Shown here: positions 52,873-60,083 of the stretch, in pieces
How the letters are laid out: the number at the start of each line of letters is the position of its first letter
Numbering within the stretch: the first letter of the stretch is position 1
From: Altererythrobacter sp. Root672
Lineage (GTDB): Bacteria; Pseudomonadota; Alphaproteobacteria; Sphingomonadales; Sphingomonadaceae
Length of the DNA stretch: 64,000 nt
Assembly: GCF_001427865.1 (NCBI RefSeq)
Contig: NZ_LMHH01000003.1
Location: forward strand, 290,358 to 354,357
Reading direction: 5' to 3'
Made by a program: the position numbers and the translations under genes
The notes under the pieces: model-generated
The model's database searches: none
What the model was told of the DNA's origin: nothing
What the model saw: the letters and a program-made list of their open reading frames with translations, nothing else

Positions 52873-55686
52873 ATGGGACGGGGAATTGTAGCGCTAACAC
52901 TACTGGCGTGCCTCTGGCCGCTCTCGGCCTCGGCCGGAAGCGTCCGCCAGGTCCCGCACGGCATGGAGGTGACGACCGACGCGGGCGAGAAGGTCCGCGT
53001 CCTCGCCTACGCCGATGGGACCTTTCGGGTGACGGTGGCGGACGATCCGTCAGCTGCTCCGCAAAGCCTGATGGTCGTGCATGAGGCCGATGGTGAGCCT
53101 GAGTTCCGAGACGACGCGAAGACTGCCAGCCTTACCATGCCTCAAGCGAGAGCCCAGGTCGGGCTCTCCGACGGGCGGCTGACGGTATACAACGCGGCCG
53201 GCGAACCGCTGCTCGACGAATACGCCCCGGCGCGAATGCTGACGCCCGTCACCGTCGAAGGCCAGCCTTGGCTCGCCACGCGAGTGCAGTTCAATCGCGG
53301 CACCGACGAGGGCCTCTACGGCCTCGGCCAGCACCAGAACCGGCAGATGAACTACAACGGCGAGGACGTCGAACTCGCCCAGCACAACATGGCGATCGCG
53401 GTGCCCTACCTGCTCTCGACCAGAGGCTACGGCATCCTGTGGGACAACGCCTCGATTACGCGGGTGGGCGATCCGGAGCCGTATGAGTTGCTCAAAGCCA
53501 ACTGGAAGGCCGACTACTTCCTCGGAGAAAGGTTGGCCCTGTCACGGCCCGAACCGCTCATCGACTATCAGTACATCCGCGACCAGGCGCGCTGGCCCGA
53601 GGAAGCGAAAGCCGCGACCGTCGCGGCAACTACGGGCCAGAACACCCAAGGCAACGCCACACAGCCGCAACGGGTAGTCTGGACGGGCAGCTTTACACCC
53701 CAGGCGAGCGGAACCCACAAGTTCCGCCTGTACTCCTCCAGCTACGCCAAGGTCTTCGTCGACGACCGCGAAGTCCTCAGCCGCTGGCGGCAGAACTGGA
53801 ACCCCTGGTACCACAACTTCGAACTCGACCTCGAAGCCGGGAAACCCGTCAACCTGCGCGTCGAGTGGGAGCCCAACCAGGGTTACATCGCCCTGTTCCA
53901 CGCCGACCCGCTCCCGCCCGAGGATCGGCACTCGGTCAGCTTCGCCTCAGAGGCCGGCAAGGCGATCGACTACTACGTCGTCTCCGGTGCGAGCATGGAC
54001 GGCCTCGTCGCCGGATACCGCCGCCTGACCGGCAAGGCGCCGATGATGCCGCGCTGGGCCTATGGCTTCTGGCAGTCACGCCAGCGCTACGAGACGCAGG
54101 ACCTACTGCTCGGCGTGCTGCGCCAGTATCGCGAGGCGAAGATCCCGATAGATGCGATCGTGCAGGACTGGTTCTACTGGCCCGAGGACCAGTGGGGCAG
54201 CCACACTTTCGATCCCAAGCGCTTCCCCGATCCCGCAGCGCTGGTCGAACAAGTCCACGATCTAGACGCCCGGATCATGATCTCGGTCTGGCCCAAGTTC
54301 TATCCCGACACCGCCAACGGCAAGGAACTGGCGGCGCGCAACTTCCTTTACCAGCGCCCGCTCGAGGCCGGACAGAAGGACTGGGTCGGCCCTGGCTATC
54401 TCAACACCTTCTACGATCCCTACACTCCCGAGGCGCGCGCCATCTATTTCCGCCAGATGCGCGAGGCGCTGGTCGACAAGGGTTTCGACGCCTGGTGGAT
54501 GGATGCGACCGAGCCCGATTGGCATTCGAACCTCTCGGTCGAGGAGCGTGCGTTCCAGATGACCTCCCCCGCCACGGGCACCCCGGGCGCGGCAATCTTC
54601 AATTCTTACCCGCTGCCCCATGCCGAGGGCGTGGCAGAGGGCCTGCGCGCCGCGCAGCCCGACCGGCGGCCGTTCATTCTCACCCGCAGCGGCTTCGGCG
54701 GCATCCAACGCGCCTCCGCTGCGCTGTGGTCGGGCGATGTCGCGGCGCGGTGGGACGACTTGCGCGACCAGGTCAGCGCGGGCGCCAATCTGTCGATCTC
54801 GGGCATTCCCAACTGGACCCACGACATCGGCGGCTTCGCGCTGGAGGAACGCTTCAGCAAGGAGCAGCCCGAGGCTCTGCCCGAATGGCGCGAACTCTAT
54901 CTGCGCTGGTTCCAGTTCGGCGCCTTCAGCCCGCTGTTCCGCAGCCACGGCGAGTACCCATTCCGCGAGACCCCGATCATCGCCAAGGACGATCCAGCGA
55001 TGCTGGAGGGGCTCACCTACTACCATCGCCTACGCTACCGCCTGCTGCCCTACATCTACACTTTGGCCGCCGGGACCTGGTTCGAAGACGGCACGATCAT
55101 GCGCCCGTTGGTGATGAGTTTCCCGGGCGATCGCCGCGCGTGGAACGTGGACGACGAGTACTTGTTCGGCCCGGCCCTGCTGGTTGCGCCGGTCAGCGAG
55201 TTCACCGCTCGCGAACGCAAGGTCTACCTTCCCGCTGGCGCTGGGTGGTTCGAGGCGGAAAGTGGGCGCCGGCTGGAAGGTGGGCAGGAGGTCACCGCCT
55301 CCGCACCCCGCGAACGGATGCCGCTGTTCGTGAAGGCTGGCTCAATTGTTCCGACGGGCCGCGATGTCCAATCGACCGGCGAGGAGCCGCAAGGTCCGCT
55401 GACCATCCACGTCTTTCCCGGAGCTGACGGCAGCTTCTCGCTCTACGAGGACCAGGGCGAGGACATGGGCTACAGCCGTGGCGAGTTCGCCCGCATACCG
55501 CTTGTGTGGAACGATGCCGCGCGCACGCTGACGATCGGCGCGCGAGTGGGGCGCTTTCCAGGAATGGCGGCCACTCGCCGCGTAGGCGTGGTCGTTCATG
55601 GTGACGGGCGGGTGGGCGCGGTGTTCGCTCGCGAGCCTAGCCGCTGGGTAGAGTACGACGGGACGGCGACGGAGCTGGAGTTCTAG
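52873..55686 (+). CDS. Secreted glycoside hydrolase family 31, with PA14 insert
   Basis: 937 residues. A signal peptide (GIVALTLLACLWPLSASA, possibly with a lipobox LLAC) leads to the GH31 N-terminal beta domain. A PA14-like insert is at about residues 270-340 (GSFTPQASGTHKFRLYSS, VFVDDREVLSRW). The catalytic barrel has the nucleophile aspartate in WWMDATEPDW and the acid/base aspartate in WSGDVAARWDDL. A DUF5110-type C-terminal domain ends it. PA14-containing GH31 enzymes include alpha-xylosidases active on xyloglucan oligosaccharides. That makes a xyloglucan-type substrate plausible, but alpha-glucosidase activity cannot be excluded. The operator C palindrome overlaps codons 5-9. Confidence 0.92.
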   Translation: MGRGIVALTLLACLWPLSASAGSVRQVPHGMEVTTDAGEKVRVLAYADGTFRVTVADDPSAAPQSLMVVHEADGEPEFRDDAKTASLTMPQARAQVGLSDGRLTVYNAAGEPLLDEYAPARMLTPVTVEGQPWLATRVQFNRGTDEGLYGLGQHQNRQMNYNGEDVELAQHNMAIAVPYLLSTRGYGILWDNASITRVGDPEPYELLKANWKADYFLGERLALSRPEPLIDYQYIRDQARWPEEAKAATVAATTGQNTQGNATQPQRVVWTGSFTPQASGTHKFRLYSSSYAKVFVDDREVLSRWRQNWNPWYHNFELDLEAGKPVNLRVEWEPNQGYIALFHADPLPPEDRHSVSFASEAGKAIDYYVVSGASMDGLVAGYRRLTGKAPMMPRWAYGFWQSRQRYETQDLLLGVLRQYREAKIPIDAIVQDWFYWPEDQWGSHTFDPKRFPDPAALVEQVHDLDARIMISVWPKFYPDTANGKELAARNFLYQRPLEAGQKDWVGPGYLNTFYDPYTPEARAIYFRQMREALVDKGFDAWWMDATEPDWHSNLSVEERAFQMTSPATGTPGAAIFNSYPLPHAEGVAEGLRAAQPDRRPFILTRSGFGGIQRASAALWSGDVAARWDDLRDQVSAGANLSISGIPNWTHDIGGFALEERFSKEQPEALPEWRELYLRWFQFGAFSPLFRSHGEYPFRETPIIAKDDPAMLEGLTYYHRLRYRLLPYIYTLAAGTWFEDGTIMRPLVMSFPGDRRAWNVDDEYLFGPALLVAPVSEFTARERKVYLPAGAGWFEAESGRRLEGGQEVTASAPRERMPLFVKAGSIVPTGRDVQSTGEEPQGPLTIHVFPGADGSFSLYEDQGEDMGYSRGEFARIPLVWNDAARTLTIGARVGRFPGMAATRRVGVVVHGDGRVGAVFAREPSRWVEYDGTATELEF
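52886..52899. promoter_or_regulatory. LacI-type operator, site C, inside the GH31 5' end
   Basis: TTGTAGCGCTAACA is the same palindrome with one side degenerate. It is inside the GH31 signal-peptide coding region, about 60 bp upstream of the divergent GH5 start, and so is placed to control GH5 and perhaps GH31. Confidence 0.6.
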
Positions 55687-55820
55687 ATCCTCCCCGAGCT
55701 TGCTCGGGGAGGGGGACCGTCCGCGCAGCGGATGGTGGAGGTGCGTTGTGTTGTTCCGCTTACCCCTCCGTCACGCGCTTTCAGCGCGCGCCACCTCCCC
55801 GAGACAAGCTCGGGGAGGAT
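55687..55820. repeat. 134-bp intergenic repeat, family B, copy 4
   Basis: It begins ATCCTCCCCGAGCTTGCTCG right after the GH31 stop and ends 3 bp before the cupin stop. It has the same internal order as copies 1 and 2. It lies between convergent genes and probably terminates both. Confidence 0.95.
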
Positions 55821-55823
55821 CAA

Positions 55824-56834
55824 TCACCCCGTGAAAATCCGCCGCAGGATCTGCCGCATCTGGTCGAACAACCGTGGGCTCGCCGGTCCCATGATGCCCT
55901 TGGCGTGTGCCGGTAGATGCGCGGCCGGATCGCCGTCGCTGAAGATGTAATGGTCGTACATCATCCGCCACACGCGGCGCTCGTCGGCAGGCAGGTGGCG
56001 GTAAGAGAGCATTGCGTGGAGTAGCGCGTCGTAGCCGCTGCCGTTGCCCTCAGGGGCTTCATTCCACCAGTAATTGACCAGGATCGAAACCGGCTCAAGC
56101 GCCTCGACCCCGTGCCACCAGGCGTAAGGCAGGTAGAGCGCGTCGCCGGGCTCGAGCGTCGCTTGCTGCGCGTGCTCCCAGGCCTCGGTGAAGCGCGGGT
56201 AGCGATCAAGATCCGGCGCCAGCGGGTCGACTATGGAGACGGGAGTTCCGGCGGGGGTCAGCTCGAACGGTCCGGGATAGAGGTTGGGCAACTGCTCGGG
56301 CGGGAACACGGTGAAGCGCCGACGCCCGGCTAGGCACACTGCGATGTTTTCCATCAAATCGTAGTGCGGCGCCACGCGGATGCGGTTGCCTAGCCAGATG
56401 CGCGGTTTCACCCGCGGCGCGAGCGGCATCGGATGGGCCTCGACAAAGCCCGGCAAGATTTCCTCGATGATCTCCGACTGCACGGCCATGGCCTTGGACA
56501 CTGGCTCGTCAGCAATGCTCAGCAACTCGCCAAGGAACGCTGCCAGTTCTCCCTGGTGCTTGGTGAAGTTGAGGCCGGTCATGCCCTCGTTGTAGAAGAA
56601 CCGACCTCCCACCTCGGGTGGGGCCATGATCCCCGAAACCGGCCGCGCCGGACCGAAGGATAACAGGTAGTCGACCGCTTCGCGGCCACCCTTTCGCGCT
56701 TCCGCTACCGCCGGCCAATCCGCAGCGAGGCCGCGCATGACGACCGGCTGGCAAGCGGGACGGATCTCGGCGTTGAAGCGGTCCGCACTGACCGGGCCTA
56801 TCTCCTCGATCGGCCTCGGGGTAGGAAGGGTCAT
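55824..56834 (-). CDS. JmjC-like cupin protein (putative Fe(II)/2-oxoglutarate dioxygenase)
   Basis: 336 residues with the cupin-like domain seen in FIH/JmjC-type hydroxylases. The metal site is H-x-D in RVAPHYDLMENI and a second histidine in LPYAWWHGVEAL. The 2OG-region residues around FTVFPPEQ and ILVNYWWNE are also typical. Such enzymes hydroxylate protein or peptide side chains; the substrate here is unknown. It is co-translated with halogenase 2 (4-bp overlap), is the last gene of a three-gene operon, and is next to repeat B. Confidence 0.85.
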   Translation of the reverse strand: MTLPTPRPIEEIGPVSADRFNAEIRPACQPVVMRGLAADWPAVAEARKGGREAVDYLLSFGPARPVSGIMAPPEVGGRFFYNEGMTGLNFTKHQGELAAFLGELLSIADEPVSKAMAVQSEIIEEILPGFVEAHPMPLAPRVKPRIWLGNRIRVAPHYDLMENIAVCLAGRRRFTVFPPEQLPNLYPGPFELTPAGTPVSIVDPLAPDLDRYPRFTEAWEHAQQATLEPGDALYLPYAWWHGVEALEPVSILVNYWWNEAPEGNGSGYDALLHAMLSYRHLPADERRVWRMMYDHYIFSDGDPAAHLPAHAKGIMGPASPRLFDQMRQILRRIFTG

Positions 56835-58366
56835 GCAGTCAGCCGCAGCGCCGGGTCGATCGCTCCGCCGTTGGCCGCGAGGAATTCCTCTTGCGTTGGC
56901 ATTTGCTCAACCGTGCGGGCGACAGTCCCGCGGATCGAGGCGAGGCGCTTCAGCGTCTCCTCGTCGGACAGCAAGTCAGCCGCTGGGTGGTAGCCGTCAG
57001 CAACGATGCCCTGGCCGACCAGCACCGCTTCCCAGCTGGTTTCGGTGAACAGCTCGTTATGTTCGCGGAATACCCGGCCGGACGAGCGGAACATCGCCAG
57101 TTTCTCCGCCAGGCCTTCGGGTGGCTCGATGTTGCGGCAATAGTTCCAGTATTCGGAATCGTCGCGCTCGGTGGCGCTGTAATGGAGCACCAGGAAGTCG
57201 CGGATGTCGACGTATTCCTGCTGAGTCATCTGGTTGTAGCGCTCGATCTCTCTCGGCTTGAATTCGCGTGTCGGGAACAGGGTCATCAGCCGAGCGATGC
57301 CCGACTGGACGAGGTGGATCGAGGTCGACTCGAGCGGCTCGAGGAACCCGCCGGCCAGGCCCAGAGCGATCACGTTTTTTTCCCACACACGGGCTCGATG
57401 ACCGGCAAGGAAGCGCAGTGGGTTCGGTGCCGCGAGCGGCTCACCTTCGAGGTTGGCTAGGAGCACCGCGGTCGCCTCGTCCTCGCTGATGTGCGCGGAC
57501 GAATAGACGTGGCCGTTGCCGACGCGGTGCTGCAGCGGAATGTTCCATTGCCAGCCGCAGCTACGCGCCGTCGCGCGGGTGATCGGCTTGCGGTTGGGGC
57601 CGAGCGTGCAGGGGATCGCGACGGCCCGGTCGTTGGGCAGCCACTTGCTCCAGTCCACGAAGGGCACGCCGAGCGTCTGCCCCAGCAGAAGCGAGCGGAA
57701 GCCCGAGCAGTCGAGGAACAGCTCGCCTTCGACGCGCGCCCCGCTCTCAAGCTTGAGCGCGGTCACGAAGCCGCTCTCGGGGTCCTGCTCGACCTCGATG
57801 ATCCGGCCTTCGATGCGGTTGACGCCCTGCCGCTCCGACCGTCCGCGCAAATAGCGGGCATAACGGCCGGCATCGAACTGGAAGGCGTAGCCAAGCTTCG
57901 ACAGCGGTGACTTGGGCTGGTCGGGAGCTGGCGGGAGGTACTTGTTCGACAGCGCTGCCATGGCCGCGATCGAGTATTCGTCGAGCTCGCTGGTATCCCC
58001 CGCGAGGCGGCCCTTGAGCCAGTGGTGGTGAAATTCCACCCCCATCATGTCGAGGCCGTAGAACCCGAACGGATGGATGTATTTGTGGCCGATCCGCGTC
58101 CAGTCGACGAACTCGATGCCGAGCTTGTAGGTCGCATGCGTCTCACGCATGAACTCCATCTCGTCGAGGCCGAGCATGGCGTTGAACAGGCAGATCTGCG
58201 GGATCGTCGCCTCGCCCACGCCGACCGTTCCGATCGCCTCGCTTTCGACCAGGTCGATGGAGAAGTCGGGCAAGTTGCCCATGATCTTGGAGATCGCCGC
58301 GGCCGCCATCCAGCCCGCCGTCCCGCCGCCGACGATCACGACCTTGCGGATGCGATCGGCGTTCAT
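56831..58366 (-). CDS. Flavin-dependent halogenase-family protein 2
   Basis: 511 residues with VVIVGGGTAGWMAAAAISKIMG, GVGEATIPQI, the catalytic lysine in THATYKLGIEF, GWQWNIPLQHRVGNGHVYSS, and the glutamate in FLEPLESTSIHL. All key positions of the active family are kept. Overlaps are 4 bp with halogenase 3 before it and with the cupin gene after it, so the three are translated together. Confidence 0.88.
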   Translation of the reverse strand: MNADRIRKVVIVGGGTAGWMAAAAISKIMGNLPDFSIDLVESEAIGTVGVGEATIPQICLFNAMLGLDEMEFMRETHATYKLGIEFVDWTRIGHKYIHPFGFYGLDMMGVEFHHHWLKGRLAGDTSELDEYSIAAMAALSNKYLPPAPDQPKSPLSKLGYAFQFDAGRYARYLRGRSERQGVNRIEGRIIEVEQDPESGFVTALKLESGARVEGELFLDCSGFRSLLLGQTLGVPFVDWSKWLPNDRAVAIPCTLGPNRKPITRATARSCGWQWNIPLQHRVGNGHVYSSAHISEDEATAVLLANLEGEPLAAPNPLRFLAGHRARVWEKNVIALGLAGGFLEPLESTSIHLVQSGIARLMTLFPTREFKPREIERYNQMTQQEYVDIRDFLVLHYSATERDDSEYWNYCRNIEPPEGLAEKLAMFRSSGRVFREHNELFTETSWEAVLVGQGIVADGYHPAADLLSDEETLKRLASIRGTVARTVEQMPTQEEFLAANGGAIDPALRLTA

Positions 58367-59928
58367 TGCGCGGCTGCCACTTGCGGGCGAACGTCTTGCG
58401 CGGCCCAGGCCCCGGCCATGCGCAGGAACTCCTCCTGGCTCGGGAGTGCCATCGCCGCAGCGTAATAGCGCTCGCGCATTTCCTTGAAGGCGACGGCCAC
58501 TTTGGCCTCGTCGAGCGTGTCGACAATCGGTTCGTAAGTGTCGGGCCAGATGTTCTGCCCGAGCAGGACCGCCACCCAGCTGGTCAGCCCGAACAGCTCC
58601 GCCCCTTCGCGGAACACACGCCCGTGCAGGCGCCAAAGCTCTAGCTTACGGGTAAGCGTCTCCGGTACCGCCATGTCGCGCACGTGCCGCCAGAACGGCG
58701 TGTCGTCGCGTTGGGTGGCCTTGTAATGCAGGATGATGAAGTCGCGGATGTCCTCGTAGAGGTCCTGCATCCCGCGGTTGTATTCGTCGCGTTCGATCGA
58801 GCTGATCTGGCGGTCCGGGAACAGCGCCAGCAGCCGCTGGATGCCGTTCTGGATCAGGTGAATGCTGGTCGATTCCAACGGCTCGAGGAAACCCGACGAC
58901 AGGCCGAGCGCGATCACGTTGTGGCTCCACGACTGCTTGCGGCGGCCGGTGGTGAAGCGGATCACGCGCCTGTCGGCAAACGGCTCGCCTTCGAGATTGG
59001 CCATGAGAATGCGCTCGGCCTCATCGTCATCCATGAAGGCGCTGCAATAGACGTGGCCGTTGCCGGTGCGGTGCTGCAGCGGAATGCGCCACTGCCAACC
59101 CGCGCTGTGTGCCGTCGCGCGAGTGAACGGATCGGGCGTGGCGATGTTGGTGGTCGGGACCGGGATTGCCCGATCCACCGGTAGCCACTGGCTCCAGTCC
59201 TCATAGCCGACCCCGAGGGTTTCGCCGATCAGCAAGGCCCGGAAGCCCGAGCAGTCGATGAACAGATCGCCTTCGATCCGCTCTCCGCTCTCGAGTTCGA
59301 CTGACCTGACATCGCCCAATTCCGAATCGCGATGGACCTGAACGATCCGCCCTTCGTGTCGGCGCACGCCTTGCTTCTCGGCCCGTCCGCGCAAGTAGCG
59401 AGCGTAGAGCGAGGCGTCGAAGTGGAAGGCGTAGAGCATCTCCGACACCGGCGGCTTGGTATTTTGCGAGGGCCGCCCGAAGCGTCCGTTGGCCGCGGCA
59501 ACCGCGCTCATGCAGTAGTCGGAGATGTATCCCGGATTGCCCCGGCCCTGCTCGCGCAGCCACAGCTGGTGGAACGCGATGCCGTGAAGTTCCTGCCCGA
59601 AGAACCCGAACGGGTGGGTATATCGATCGCCGATTCGCCCCCAGTTCACGAACTCGATGCCGAGCTTGATCGTCCCTTGGGTCTCGCGCAGGAATTCGTT
59701 CTCGTTGATGTCGAGCATGCGGTTGAAGTTGAGGATCGGGGGGATCGTAGCTTCGCCCACGCCGACCGTTCCGATCGCTTCTGATTCGACCAGGTGGAAC
59801 TGTCGCCGGCCGTTATCGAGGAAACGCGACAACGCTGCGGCGGCCATCCAGCCGGCGGTTCCGCCGCCCACGATCACGACCCGCTCGACCTCTCGACCCT
59901 CTGACGTTGTGCTATCGCTAACAGTCAT
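58363..59928 (-). CDS. Flavin-dependent halogenase-family protein 3
   Basis: 521 residues with VVIVGGGTAGWMAAAALSRFLD, GVGEATIPPIL, a catalytic lysine in TQGTIKLGIEF, GWQWRIPLQHRTGNGHVYCS and FLEPLESTSIHL. It is the first gene of the halogenase-halogenase-cupin operon, divergent from the TonB receptor over a 155-bp region. The operator-like dyad at 59910-59923 overlaps codons 2-7. Confidence 0.88.
   Translation of the reverse strand: MTVSDSTTSEGREVERVVIVGGGTAGWMAAAALSRFLDNGRRQFHLVESEAIGTVGVGEATIPPILNFNRMLDINENEFLRETQGTIKLGIEFVNWGRIGDRYTHPFGFFGQELHGIAFHQLWLREQGRGNPGYISDYCMSAVAAANGRFGRPSQNTKPPVSEMLYAFHFDASLYARYLRGRAEKQGVRRHEGRIVQVHRDSELGDVRSVELESGERIEGDLFIDCSGFRALLIGETLGVGYEDWSQWLPVDRAIPVPTTNIATPDPFTRATAHSAGWQWRIPLQHRTGNGHVYCSAFMDDDEAERILMANLEGEPFADRRVIRFTTGRRKQSWSHNVIALGLSSGFLEPLESTSIHLIQNGIQRLLALFPDRQISSIERDEYNRGMQDLYEDIRDFIILHYKATQRDDTPFWRHVRDMAVPETLTRKLELWRLHGRVFREGAELFGLTSWVAVLLGQNIWPDTYEPIVDTLDEAKVAVAFKEMRERYYAAAMALPSQEEFLRMAGAWAAQDVRPQVAAAQ
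59910..59923. promoter_or_regulatory. Weak LacI-type operator, site E, at the halogenase 3 start
   Basis: TGCTATCGCTAACA keeps one half (CGCTAACA) of the consensus exactly, the other half less well. It overlaps the 5' end of halogenase 3. It is the weakest of the five sites. Confidence 0.4.
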
Positions 59929-60053
59929 GGTGACGCAATCACCTCCCCCGAGACCATTCTATTTTGCGTTTTACCTGCCGTTTTTGTGCCCTCTTGCCAA
60001 GTACTACGGACAAAGTTATCGTGAAACCCAATAGGCGCACCGACAAAACATAA

Positions 60054-60067
60054 TGGTAGCGCTAACA
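60054..60067. promoter_or_regulatory. LacI-type operator, site D, before the TonB receptor
   Basis: TGGTAGCGCTAACA ends 16 bp before the TonB receptor start codon and just before its GGGAGGGA ribosome site. It is a good match to sites A-C. Repression here would block transcription directly. Confidence 0.7.
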
Positions 60068-60083
60068 TAGGGGAGGGAAAAGC

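Noticed and set aside
23615..55820. The family B repeats as a CRISPR array
   Set aside because: They are single dispersed copies of about 135 bp with internal palindromes, not short direct repeats with spacers.
47297..59928. A halogenated natural-product (antibiotic) biosynthesis cluster
   Set aside because: There are no synthetase, polyketide, prenyl or export genes; the halogenase-family genes are in a carbohydrate/TonB context.
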